Shown: positions 41,531-50,796 of the stretch, one piece after another
How the letters are laid out: each line of letters starts with the position of its first letter
How positions within the stretch are numbered: position 1 is the stretch's first letter
The notes under the pieces: generated by a model
Database searches by the model: none
Told to the model about the DNA's origin: nothing
Seen by the model: only the letters and a program-made list of their open reading frames with translations
Origin: Humidesulfovibrio sp.
Lineage (GTDB): Bacteria; Desulfobacterota; Desulfovibrionia; Desulfovibrionales; Desulfovibrionaceae
Direction: 5' to 3'
Assembly: GCF_031082295.1 (NCBI RefSeq)
Contig: NZ_JAVHLD010000008.1
Span: 1 to 64,000 of the forward strand
DNA: 64,000 nucleotides
Program-made: the position numbers and the translations under genes

Positions 41531-44236
41531 ATGGCCATCCTGCACGAAAGACCTTGGCACCAGATGTCCCCGGAGGACGTGGCGGTCCTGCTTGAGACCT
41601 CGTCCGATAAGGGGCTGGAACACGCCGAGGCAGAGGCCCGCCTGCGCCGCCTGGGGCCCAACAGCCTGCCCGCCCGGCGCCAGAAATCGGCCCTTAAGCG
41701 CTTTCTGCTCCAGTTCCACCAACCTCTGATCTACATCCTGCTGGCCTCAGGGGTGGTCACGGCCCTCTTGGGCGAGGCCGTGGACTCCAGCGTCATCTTC
41801 GGCGTGGTGCTGGTCAACGCCGTGCTCGGTTATTTGCAGGAGAGCAAGGCCGTATCGGCCCTGTCGGCCCTGTCCGCGACCATGACCAACGAGGCCACCC
41901 TGGTGCGCGGGGGCCTTTCGTCGCGCCAGGACGCCGCCGTGCTGGTTCCCGGCGACCTGGTCCTGCTCAACTCCGGCGACAAGGTGCCTGCCGACCTGCG
42001 CATTCTGCTGAGCCGGGAGCTGCGTATTGACGAGTCCATGCTCACAGGGGAGTCCTTGCCCGTCGAGAAATCTCCGGTTGCCGTGGCTCTGGAGACCTCC
42101 CTGGCCGAGCGCACGGGCATGGCCTACGCAGGCACCTTGGCGGCCTATGGACAGGCGCGCTGTATCGTCGTGGCCACAGGCCTGGACACGGAGTTGGGCC
42201 GCATCTCCGCGCTCATGGACTCAGCCGACGAGCTGCAAACGCCACTCACGCGCAAGATCAGCCGCTTCAGCCACATAATCCTGGCCGCAATCCTGGGCCT
42301 GGCGGCGCTGAACTTTGGACTGGGGTACTGGCGCGGCGCGCGCGCGGCGGACATGTTCATGGCCTCGGTGGCGCTGGCCGTGGGCGCCATTCCAGAGGGC
42401 CTGCCCGCGGCCGTCACCATCATCCTGGCCATCGGCGTGTCGCGCATGGCGAAGCGCCGGGCGGTCATCCGCCGCCTGCCTGCGGTGGAGACCCTGGGCA
42501 GCGTCACGGTGATCTGCACTGACAAGACCGGAACCCTGACCGAAAACCAGATGACCGTGCGTCGCCTGTGGGCCGGGGGGGCAGGGGCGGAAATCACTGG
42601 CACCGGCTACGCGCCCGCCGGAACGGTGGTGCCGGACGGGGGCCAGGGCCTGAACGCGGTCCAGCGCGAGTGCCTGCGGTCGGGCCTTTTGTGCAACGAC
42701 GCCATCTTGCGCGCTCCGGAGCCGGGCGGGGTTTGGCGCGTGGAAGGCGACCCCTCGGAGGCTGCCCTTCTGGTCAGCGCGGAAAAGGCCGGGCTGGACC
42801 GCGCGGCGGAGCAGGCCGAGCGCCCGCGCCTGGACGGGCTGGCCTTCGAGTCCGAGCGGCAGTACATGGCCACCCTGCACCGCCAGGGCCAGGGAGCCGT
42901 GGCCTACGTCAAGGGCTCTGCGGAGCGCGTTCTGGAGCGCTGCGCGAGCACCCTTGGCCCGGACGGAAATCCTGCGGCCCTTGACGCCGGGGCCGTGCAC
43001 CGCGAAATGGAGACCATGGCCGCCCAGGGCCTGCGCGTGCTTGCCTTCGCGCGGGGGGAGCACCCCCCAGGCAAAAACGGCCTGGACCATGCTGACATCG
43101 GAGGAGGGCTCGTCTTCCTGGGGCTCCAAGGCATGATCGACCCGCCCAGGGCCGAGGCGGTCAGCGCCGTGGCTGCCTGCCGCAAGGCGGGCATCATGGT
43201 CAAGATGATTACTGGCGACCATCTAGGGACAGCCGTGGCCATTGGCCGAATGATCGGCCTGGGCAGCGCCGAGTGCGTGCCCCAGGGCGTGTGCCTGGGC
43301 CTCACGGGCCGCCAGCTGGAGGCCCTGACGGACGCCGAGCTGGCCCAGACGGTGCGCGAGACTGCGGTGTTCGCGCGCGTTTCGCCGGAGCAAAAGCTCC
43401 GGCTGGTGCGGGCTCTGCAAGCATCGGGCGACATCGTGGCCATGACCGGGGACGGTGTCAACGACGCGCCTGCCCTCAAACAGGCCAACATCGGGGTGGC
43501 CATGGGCCTGGCCGGCAGCGACGCCGCCAAGGAGGCGGCAGACATGGTGCTGACGGACGACAACTTCGCCAGCATCGCAGACGCAGTGGAGGAGGGCCGC
43601 GGCGTGTTCGACAACCTCATTAATTTCATCGCCTGGACCCTGCCCACCAACATCGGCGAGGGCATGGTCATCCTCACGGCCTTCCTCTTCGGCATCACCC
43701 TGCCCATCCTTCCCGTGCAGATACTCTGGATCAACATGACCACCGCTGGCTGCCTGGGCCTCATGCTGGCCTTTGAGCCGCGCGAGCCCGACCTGATGGA
43801 GCGCCCCCCGCGCGACCCGGACCGGCCAATCCTCGACAGGGCCATCACCCGCCGAATCGTTCTGGTGGGCCTCTTGCTGCTCGTCTGCGCCTTCGGGCTC
43901 TTCGAACTGGAGCTCACACGCGGCGCCAGCGTCGAGCAGGCGCGCACCGTGGCCGTCAACGTCTTCGTGCTGGTGGAGATGGCCTATCTGTTCAACTCCC
44001 GCTCCTTGACCCGCTCGCCCTTCACCATGGGCCTGTTCTCCAACCCCTGGGTGAACAGCGGCGTGGCCTTCATGCTCGCCCTTCAGATGCTCTTGACCTA
44101 TGCGCCCTTCATGAACACCCTCTTCTCCACAGCGCCTATCGGGCTGCGGGAGTGGGGCCTGATCCTGGCCTCGGCCCTGCTTGTGTTCTTGCTGGTGGAA
44201 ACGGAGAAGAGGCTGCGACGCAAGGCCAATGCTTAA
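41531..44236 (+). CDS. P-type cation ATPase (P2A calcium/sodium-like)
   Basis: A 901-residue P-type ATPase with a cation ATPase N-domain (~8-75), TGES actuator loop (MLTGESLPVEK), M4 motif AIPEGLPA, phosphorylation site DKTGTLT, N-domain, and hinge TGDGVNDAPALK, plus a six-helix C-terminal domain. The PEGLP motif and length match bacterial Ca2+-ATPases (PacL/LMCA1-like). The ion is inferred. AAAGGAGG precedes the ATG. Likely co-transcribed with the CNNM gene, which would make an ion-homeostasis pair. Confidence 0.92.
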   Translation: MAILHERPWHQMSPEDVAVLLETSSDKGLEHAEAEARLRRLGPNSLPARRQKSALKRFLLQFHQPLIYILLASGVVTALLGEAVDSSVIFGVVLVNAVLGYLQESKAVSALSALSATMTNEATLVRGGLSSRQDAAVLVPGDLVLLNSGDKVPADLRILLSRELRIDESMLTGESLPVEKSPVAVALETSLAERTGMAYAGTLAAYGQARCIVVATGLDTELGRISALMDSADELQTPLTRKISRFSHIILAAILGLAALNFGLGYWRGARAADMFMASVALAVGAIPEGLPAAVTIILAIGVSRMAKRRAVIRRLPAVETLGSVTVICTDKTGTLTENQMTVRRLWAGGAGAEITGTGYAPAGTVVPDGGQGLNAVQRECLRSGLLCNDAILRAPEPGGVWRVEGDPSEAALLVSAEKAGLDRAAEQAERPRLDGLAFESERQYMATLHRQGQGAVAYVKGSAERVLERCASTLGPDGNPAALDAGAVHREMETMAAQGLRVLAFARGEHPPGKNGLDHADIGGGLVFLGLQGMIDPPRAEAVSAVAACRKAGIMVKMITGDHLGTAVAIGRMIGLGSAECVPQGVCLGLTGRQLEALTDAELAQTVRETAVFARVSPEQKLRLVRALQASGDIVAMTGDGVNDAPALKQANIGVAMGLAGSDAAKEAADMVLTDDNFASIADAVEEGRGVFDNLINFIAWTLPTNIGEGMVILTAFLFGITLPILPVQILWINMTTAGCLGLMLAFEPREPDLMERPPRDPDRPILDRAITRRIVLVGLLLLVCAFGLFELELTRGASVEQARTVAVNVFVLVEMAYLFNSRSLTRSPFTMGLFSNPWVNSGVAFMLALQMLLTYAPFMNTLFSTAPIGLREWGLILASALLVFLLVETEKRLRRKANA

Positions 44237-44311
44237 GGAACTTGGCAGCGCCCAGCGGCCCATACGGACCAGAGATTCGCTCCTGGCGTAACCTGAACAG
44301 GGGAAGTGTGC

Positions 44312-45793
44312 ATGCCCTCCCAAAGCAGCGCGGAAGGTTCCGGAGCGGGCTGGAACTTTGATAACAGCTATGCCAGCTTGCCCGACGCCTTGTATGTTCG
44401 GATGGATCCCGTTCCGGTGCGAGCGCCGCGCCTGGTCTTGTTCAACAGAGAGCTCTGTGAGTCACTTGGCCTGGACGCCAGGACACTGGACACAGACGTC
44501 GGAGCCTCCATCTTTTCCGGCAACCTGCTCCCCAAAGGGGCCCAGCCCATGGCCCAGGCCTACGCCGGGCACCAGTTCGGGTCTTTCACCATGCTCGGCG
44601 ACGGGCGGGCCATCCTGCTGGGCGAGCAGATAACACCCCAGGGCGAACGCTTTGACATCCAGCTCAAAGGCTCGGGCCAGACCCCTTTCTCTCGCCGTGG
44701 GGACGGGCGCGCGGCCTTGGGTCCCATGCTGCGTGAATACCTCATCAGCGAGGCCATGCACGGGCTTGGCATCCCCACGACCCGCAGCCTCGCAGTTGTG
44801 GCCACTGGGGAGATGGTGCAGCGCGAGACCACCCTGCCTGGGGCAATTCTGACTCGCGTGGCTGCCAGCCACATCCGCGTCGGCACCTTTGAATACCTCT
44901 CGGCCCGGGGTGACCACGAGGGGCTGCTGGCCCTGGCCGACCACGTCCTGGCCCGACATTTCCCCGCACTCAAGGACTACGCCCACCCGTACCTCGGACT
45001 CCTCCAAGCGGTCATGCAGCGGCAGGCCTCACTGGTTGCCAAGTGGCTGCAGGTGGGCTTCATTCACGGGGTCATGAACACCGACAACATGTCGCTGTGC
45101 GGGGAAACCATCGATTATGGCCCCTGCGCCTTCATGGACGCCTATGATCCGGACACGGTATTCAGCTCCATCGACCAGGGCGGGCGCTACGCCTATGGCA
45201 ACCAGCCGCAGATGGCCCAGTGGAACTTGGCGCGCTTTGGCGAAGCGCTTCTGCCGCTGCTGCACGAGGACCCGCGCAAGGCCATTGAGCTGGCGCAGGA
45301 GGCCATCCAGGCCTTTCCGGTGTTGTTCCGCAGTGCCTGGCTCGACGGGATGCGGGCCAAGCTGGGGCTGTTCACGCGGGAGCCTGAGGACCTCTCTCTG
45401 GTCAAGGAACTGCTGGCGGCCATGCAGGAGGGCCAGGCGGACTACACCAACACCTTGCGCGCCCTTGCCTCGCCCGCAGTGGCGCAGGCCCCAGAGTTTC
45501 AGGCCCAGGGCTTGGCGGAATGGCTAAACCGCTGGCAGGTTCGTCTGACGCGTCAGCCGGAATCTCTGGACATGGGCCGCAGCCTGATACGCGCGCAGAG
45601 CCCTGCGCTCATTCCACGCAACCACCTCGTGGAGGAGGTGCTGGAAGCGGCCACAAGGCACGGCGACTATGCTCCGCTGGAGCGTCTGCTTACTGTCTTG
45701 TCCAGGCCATATGAGGAACGGCCGGAAGACGCCCCCTACCGCCAGCCCCCCGGCCCGTCAGTGCAGCCCTACCAGACCTTCTGTGGCACCTGA
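44312..45793 (+). CDS. selO: Protein adenylyltransferase SelO (YdiU family)
   Basis: A 493-residue pseudokinase-fold enzyme that AMPylates Ser/Thr/Tyr on target proteins. The glycine-rich [33 protein letters not shown], catalytic [10 protein letters not shown] and metal-binding [13 protein letters not shown] are all present, and the length fits E. coli YdiU (478). In the characterised enzymes it responds to oxidative stress. GGGGA precedes ATG 44312; a GTG 6 nt upstream is less likely. The C-terminus (YQTFCGT) keeps the cysteine that lies where SelO selenocysteine occurs in eukaryotes. Confidence 0.95.
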   Translation: MPSQSSAEGSGAGWNFDNSYASLPDALYVRMDPVPVRAPRLVLFNRELCESLGLDARTLDTDVGASIFSGNLLPKGAQPMAQAYAGHQFGSFTMLGDGRAILLGEQITPQGERFDIQLKGSGQTPFSRRGDGRAALGPMLREYLISEAMHGLGIPTTRSLAVVATGEMVQRETTLPGAILTRVAASHIRVGTFEYLSARGDHEGLLALADHVLARHFPALKDYAHPYLGLLQAVMQRQASLVAKWLQVGFIHGVMNTDNMSLCGETIDYGPCAFMDAYDPDTVFSSIDQGGRYAYGNQPQMAQWNLARFGEALLPLLHEDPRKAIELAQEAIQAFPVLFRSAWLDGMRAKLGLFTREPEDLSLVKELLAAMQEGQADYTNTLRALASPAVAQAPEFQAQGLAEWLNRWQVRLTRQPESLDMGRSLIRAQSPALIPRNHLVEEVLEAATRHGDYAPLERLLTVLSRPYEERPEDAPYRQPPGPSVQPYQTFCGT

Positions 45794-46205
45794 GGGGCCG
45801 CTTGCGACGTGCGATGCGTAGGGCTCGGGCTTGGACGATTTGAGCAGCGGCCAGGACCTTGGGATGATCCGCAAGGCAAATGCTCCTGGGGCTCATATCC
45901 GCCACAGGGGGGGAGGCATTACAGGTGGACCTGTCGCCTGAGGAGCGCCAGCGTCAGCGTTCCCTGGTGGTAGCCCTGGTCGGCGTCAACTGACACTTTG
46001 GCCGAGGAACCCTGTGCTCCGCCATCGCCTATTTGGCAGGTACGGCCCCAGGATGATCATCAAGAACTGCTACGAGCCGCACTCCGAGGAGACGGCGAAG
46101 GCGGCCGAGCTGCTGCCGAAGCTCGGGATGGTGAGAGAAGCATCATTGCGGTTGGTATAACCGGTGCAGGTGGCGTGAAATGTAGTGCAATGATTTTTGC
46201 GGCAA
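45794..46205. other. Region without a clear gene; small possible ORF
   Basis: About 410 nt. A 37-codon frame at 45880-45993 (MLLGLISATGGEALQVDLSP and on) and a short frame around 46053 (MIIKNCYEPHSEETAKAAEL) look more coding-like than average but are isolated, with no ribosome site and no recognisable family. They may be gene debris. Confidence 0.4.
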
Positions 46206-46240
46206 CGAAAAAGGGCTTGCGAAGCGATTCGCAAGCCCTT
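46206..46240 (-). terminator. Terminator of tRNA-Ala
   Basis: AAGGGCTTGCGAA / TTCGCAAGCCCTT, a perfect 13-bp stem with a 4-nt loop; reading leftward it is followed by TTTTCG. It lies 9 nt after the tRNA 3' end. Confidence 0.88.
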
Positions 46241-46248
46241 GATCTTTC

Positions 46249-46324
<76 letters not shown>

Positions 46325-46516
46325 ACGGCGTTGGGAAGGCATTACTATCCGCTGGTGACAGGCTGTGTCAAGAAATATGCTGGCAAGAATTACGATAGTG
46401 AAACCCTGAGCTTGCAGCCTGGGCCATGAGCGGGTAATCTTTGGCAGTGGCGCCCTGGCGCCTGGAAGCCCCCCTCCGCTTAGACTGAAGCGTTCTGAAG
46501 GATTTGGAGCATTCAC

Positions 46517-49141
46517 ATGACCATGATCATCAAGTCGCACGTGAGCGAAGGGCTCTTCTATGTGGAGATTCCGGAGGCCAAGCTGTTCATCCTGTGCGGA
46601 TGTCCGGCGGACAGCGTCAAGCACCTGCTCAAGCGCGGTTTCATCCGCACGGTGGAGGAGAACGGCGCCACCTTCGAAATCGGCCCCAACGCCATCCTGC
46701 TCTCGGATGTTCCCATCCAGAACGGCCGTTTCTCCAACCTCTCCGAATTCCCGGTGCTCCAGATGTTCTACCGCCAGGGCATGCTGATCCCCGGGCACCC
46801 GAAGAACACCGGCGAACGGTCCCTGCTCATCGGCTCAAGCAAGCAGGTCGCGGCGCAGCTGGAGTACATCTACCGGGGCAACTATGGCCTGATCTCCGAA
46901 GAGGAACTGCGCGAGGCAGGCCTCGGCGACGAGCAGGCCCGTGAACTGATGCGCCTCAAGCTCAAGTTCGCCTTCGGCAACATCCGGGGCATGGATGATC
47001 TCCTGGGCCAGGTGCTCGTGGAGACCGAGCCGGTGGAGATCAAGAACGGGGCCTTGATCCGCAGGCTCCGGCTCAACGTGTTCGAAATCAGCTACGCCGG
47101 GGAGAGCGTGCAGGTGGACCTGAACCTCGCGCCCGGAGCAGAGTACCAGCCCACCTACCCCCTGGGCCATCACCTCATCAAGCGCGAATACTTCAGCGTC
47201 GTCTACTCCGGGGAGGGAGACGGCTGGGACATCAACCGCCCGTCCATGGGGGGCATGGTCATCTTCCAAGGCAAGGTCTTCCTGGTGGACGCAGGCCCGA
47301 ACATCTTCCACAGCCTCAAGGCACTGGGCATCGGCGTCAACGAGATCGAGGGGATCTTCCACACCCACGCCCACGACGACCACTTCTGCGGCCTCACGGT
47401 CCTGATGCGGGCCGACCATCGCATCAAGTACTACGCCACGCCCGAAGTCCGCGCGTCCGTGCTCAAGAAGCTTGCGGCCCTGCTCATCCGCGACGAGGAG
47501 GAGATCGCGCACTACTTCGAGTACAACGACCTGAAGCTCGGCCAGTGGAACGACATCGAGTCCCTGGAGGTCATGCCGGTGTTCTCGCCGCATCCGGTGG
47601 AGTGCACGGTGATGGTGTTCCGCACCCAGGACAGCGGCGGCTACAAGACCTACGCCCACTTCGCGGACATCGTGAGCCTTTCCGTGCTGGAGCGCATGGT
47701 CACGGAGGAACCCTCCAAGCCGGGCCTCACTCGGGAGCTTTTCGACACCGTGCGCGCCAGCTACCTCGCGCCCGCGGACATCAAGAAGCTCGACATCGGG
47801 GGCGGCATGATTCACGGCGACGCCGAAGACTTCGTGGCGGACCGCTCCGGCAAGATCGTGCTCGCGCATACGGCGAACCCGCTCACCAACCGCCAGAAGG
47901 CCATCGGTTCGAGCGCGTCCTTCGGCCTCACCGACGTGCTCATCGCCGCGCACCAGGACTACGTGCGCGCCCAGGCCTTCCAACTCCTCAAGGCCTATTT
48001 CCCCGGCGTGCCCGAGCACCGGCTGCACCTGCTGCTGAACACCCCCCTTGTCTGTTTCAACCCGGAGTCCATCATCCTGAAGGCCGGGAGCCTCGCCGAG
48101 GACGTGCATCTCGTCCTGACGGGCCAGGTGGAGCGACTCAACGCCCACAGCGAGATCTCGAGCACGATCTCCGCGGGCGGCATGATCGGCGAGGGCACGG
48201 CGCTGGGCGGACAGCCTTCCCGGGCGACCTGCCGCGCGGCCAACCATGTGCAGGCCCTGCGCATCCCCCTCGGCGTCTACAGGCGGTTCATCAGGGACAA
48301 CGGGCTGTCCGAAGAGCGCACCGCCCTCCAGGACGTTCACGAGTTCCTCTTCTCCACATCGCTGCTTGGCGGCGTGACCACCTACCCCATCCAGGCCCGC
48401 GTGGCCGCGGCCGCGACCCTGACCACGCTGGAGGCCGGGCGGCTCCTCGGCCCGGACTGCGGCCTCGCCGTGCATCTCGTCAAGTCCGGCCGGGTGGCCC
48501 TTGAAATGGACGGCGCAGTGGTGGAGGAAATCACAGTTGGCCAGTGCTTTGGCGAAAGTTCCGTCCTGGTGGGCATGCCGTGCTTCATCAGCGCCCATGC
48601 CCTGACCGACGTGGAACTCTATCAAATCCCGAGCGATGTCCTGGCGGATATCCCCATCGTGCGCTGGATGCTTCTTGAGTTGTTCGAACGTCGCCTGGAG
48701 CGCTGCCTGGCGCTGGAGACAAGCGAAGGACAACGGTTCGGCTGGCGCGAGGCGTATGCCATCCAGGTGCCGGAGATGGATATCCAGCACCAGAAGTTCT
48801 TCCAACTCGCCCAGGATTTCCACAAGGCCTCGAGAGCGGACCGAGACCGGGACACCTTGATTGGCATCCTGGCCGACTTCGCGCAACACGCGGCCAGACA
48901 TTTCGAGGATGAGGAGAAGCTCATGGAGGCTGCAGGGTATCCCGGGCTGGCGGGCCAGCGCGCGAAGCACCGGAAGCTCCTGTCAGGCGTGGCGGAATTC
49001 CAGGCTGCCTTCGCCAGCGGAGACCCGCGCAGACGCGGTGATTTCGGGGCCTTTCTCGTGAACTGGATAACGGACCACATCCTGACGGAAGACAGGCGCT
49101 ACGGCCCCTTCCTGAACAAGTCCGGGTTATCCGGCCGATAG
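46517..49141 (+). CDS. Multidomain metallo-beta-lactamase / cNMP / cNMP / hemerythrin fusion protein
   Basis: An 874-residue soluble protein. Residues 1-~215 are a segment I do not recognise. Residues ~220-490 are a metallo-beta-lactamase fold with metal motif HTHAHDDH (282-289) and further H381/D384 (HFADIVS) and H433. Two cyclic-nucleotide-binding-like beta-rolls follow (~515-600 and ~630-715). Residues ~742-870 are a bacteriohemerythrin domain with H758, H795, E799, H818 and a C-terminal DH-x5-R stretch; the position expected for one more histidine is Q814. GGAG lies before ATG 46517. Likely an oxygen- or NO-linked, nucleotide-controlled hydrolase or oxidoreductase. It stands alone, so context gives no further clue. 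Confidence 0.85.
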   Translation: MTMIIKSHVSEGLFYVEIPEAKLFILCGCPADSVKHLLKRGFIRTVEENGATFEIGPNAILLSDVPIQNGRFSNLSEFPVLQMFYRQGMLIPGHPKNTGERSLLIGSSKQVAAQLEYIYRGNYGLISEEELREAGLGDEQARELMRLKLKFAFGNIRGMDDLLGQVLVETEPVEIKNGALIRRLRLNVFEISYAGESVQVDLNLAPGAEYQPTYPLGHHLIKREYFSVVYSGEGDGWDINRPSMGGMVIFQGKVFLVDAGPNIFHSLKALGIGVNEIEGIFHTHAHDDHFCGLTVLMRADHRIKYYATPEVRASVLKKLAALLIRDEEEIAHYFEYNDLKLGQWNDIESLEVMPVFSPHPVECTVMVFRTQDSGGYKTYAHFADIVSLSVLERMVTEEPSKPGLTRELFDTVRASYLAPADIKKLDIGGGMIHGDAEDFVADRSGKIVLAHTANPLTNRQKAIGSSASFGLTDVLIAAHQDYVRAQAFQLLKAYFPGVPEHRLHLLLNTPLVCFNPESIILKAGSLAEDVHLVLTGQVERLNAHSEISSTISAGGMIGEGTALGGQPSRATCRAANHVQALRIPLGVYRRFIRDNGLSEERTALQDVHEFLFSTSLLGGVTTYPIQARVAAAATLTTLEAGRLLGPDCGLAVHLVKSGRVALEMDGAVVEEITVGQCFGESSVLVGMPCFISAHALTDVELYQIPSDVLADIPIVRWMLLELFERRLERCLALETSEGQRFGWREAYAIQVPEMDIQHQKFFQLAQDFHKASRADRDRDTLIGILADFAQHAARHFEDEEKLMEAAGYPGLAGQRAKHRKLLSGVAEFQAAFASGDPRRRGDFGAFLVNWITDHILTEDRRYGPFLNKSGLSGR

Positions 49142-49264
49142 CCTCCGCCGACGCTGTCCCGCCCCTATCGCCGGGGTGGATATGAAACACCTAGGTCACC
49201 GTTGGAAGTCATCGCGCCCGTGGTGTGCAAGACGCCGATGCAGGTGGCCGCATCGCCTCTCCGG

Positions 49265-49470
49265 CTATTGTCCCTCGGGAACTGGCAGGAGCACCGCCAC
49301 TACCGTCTCGTTGTCCTCGTCCGAGGTGCTCATACGGATGTCCCCGCCCTGAGCCTTGACCATGAGCCTGGCTGAGTAGGTGCCAAGGCCTGTGCCGCGC
49401 TCCTCGCCACACACACTTCAAGCAATTGCGCCAGATCCACTCCATTGTGCGCCGCAAGAAGTCTTTCTCA
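49265..49470 (-). pseudogene. Remnant of a histidine kinase C-terminus
   Basis: The last ~50 codons read CGEERGTGLGTYSARLMVKAQGGDIRMS and end at 49265, a clear ATP-lid/G-box end of a sensor kinase. A stop (49418-49420) blocks the frame at an ACACACAC run. The next frame continues backward with a plausible kinase-like stretch (SEKDFLRRTMEW), so a slip in the AC repeat probably broke it. The rest of the gene is gone. Confidence 0.65.
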
Positions 49471-49674
49471 GACACGCCCCGGTTTGGGACCGTACCCCAA
49501 TCAACATCATGACGGACAGACACTCCTGGCCCTACCTTCACAAGGCCCTGGCTCTTGCGCCAACCAGGCAAATTGCCTAATATAATAGTCGTACAAACCC
49601 TGGCGTAGGTCTTTAGCCATCGACGGGACCTGCGGGCACTTCCAACCATGCCGATGGATCTGCGAGGACGCGCC

Positions 49675-50796
49675 ATGACGGACACCTCCACACAGCCCAC
49701 CAGCCCTCTCCACCTGCGCGGCGTCAATCTCGGCGGCTGGCTGGTGCTCGAAAAGTGGATGGCCCCGAGCCTGTTTGAAGGCTTGGCCGCAACAGACGAA
49801 ACCACTTGGTGCGCGGAGCTTGGTCCGCTGGCATCCGAGAGGTTGCGCGCCCACTGGGACACCTTCATCACGCGGGAGGACTTCGCCTGGCTGGCCGGGG
49901 TCGGCATCAATGCCGTGCGCATTCCTGTCGGGCACTGGATCTTCGGCCCGCCCTACCCTTACCACCCCAAGTACGGCGCCAATCCGCACCTCTTTGTCGA
50001 GGGCGGCCTGGACGTGCTGGACCGAGCGTTCGCATGGGCCTCGGAGTTCGGCCTGCGCGTGCTGCTTGACCTGCACGCCGCGCCCGGCTGCCAGAACGGC
50101 TTCGACAACGGCGGCATCATGGACGTGGTGGAATGGCACACCAAGGAAGAATATCTCGCCCATTCCGTGCTGGTGCTGGGGCGCCTTGCCGAGCGCTACG
50201 GGCCGCAGCCCGCGCTCTACGGCATCGAGGTGCTGAACGAGCCGCGCTGGGACGTGCCCACCGACCTGCTTCAAGGCTACTACCTGCGGGCCTACGATGC
50301 CATCCGCGCCCATTGCCCGCAGGAGCGCGTTGCCGTCGTGTTCCACGACGGGTTCCGCTCGCACCGCGAGTACCTGGGCTTCATGCAGCCGCCGCAACAC
50401 CAGAACGTGCTGTTCGACATCCACCGCTACCAGTGCTTCAGCCGGGAGGACCTGGACATGGACATCCACGGCCACCTGCGCAAGGCAGGGGTCGAGTGGG
50501 GGCAGGAGGCCCAAGATATCGGGCGCGAGCTCAAGCTGCCCACCATCGTGGGCGAGTGGAGCCTGGGACTGAACCTGGAGGTTGTGTCGCTCTGGGCCGA
50601 GGGGCCGTACGACTACGCGCTGACCAACATGGGCGAATTTCAGCGCAACGCCGCATACCGCGCCTACGGAGCCGCGCAGCTGCTGACCTATGAACAGTAT
50701 CGGGGCTGGTTCTTCTGGAGCTACCGCACAGAAACCACGCCGGAATGGTGCTTCCGCGAATGTGTCGAGAGGGGCTGGCTGCCGTCCCGGTTTTAG
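49675..50796 (+). CDS. GH5-family glycoside hydrolase, exo-beta-1,3-glucanase-like
   Basis: A 373-residue (beta/alpha)8 hydrolase: RGVNLGGWLVLEKWMAPSLF opening typical of exo-1,3-beta-glucanases, INAVRIPVGHWI, LDLHAAPGCQN, acid/base Glu in IEVLNEPRW, and nucleophile Glu in IVGEWSLG. No signal peptide, so it would act in the cytoplasm, unusual for a glucan hydrolase. GAGGAC precedes ATG 49675. Its stop overlaps the end of the convergent ABC gene by 4 nt. A sulfate reducer would have little use for polymer digestion; handling of internal or imported glucosides is possible. Confidence 0.87.
   Translation: MTDTSTQPTSPLHLRGVNLGGWLVLEKWMAPSLFEGLAATDETTWCAELGPLASERLRAHWDTFITREDFAWLAGVGINAVRIPVGHWIFGPPYPYHPKYGANPHLFVEGGLDVLDRAFAWASEFGLRVLLDLHAAPGCQNGFDNGGIMDVVEWHTKEEYLAHSVLVLGRLAERYGPQPALYGIEVLNEPRWDVPTDLLQGYYLRAYDAIRAHCPQERVAVVFHDGFRSHREYLGFMQPPQHQNVLFDIHRYQCFSREDLDMDIHGHLRKAGVEWGQEAQDIGRELKLPTIVGEWSLGLNLEVVSLWAEGPYDYALTNMGEFQRNAAYRAYGAAQLLTYEQYRGWFFWSYRTETTPEWCFRECVERGWLPSRF

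Noticed and set aside
46365-46385. Sigma-54 box TGCTGGCAAGAATTACGA before the MBL/hemerythrin gene
   Set aside because: The -12 element lacks TTGC, and the tRNA-side position and distance do not fit.
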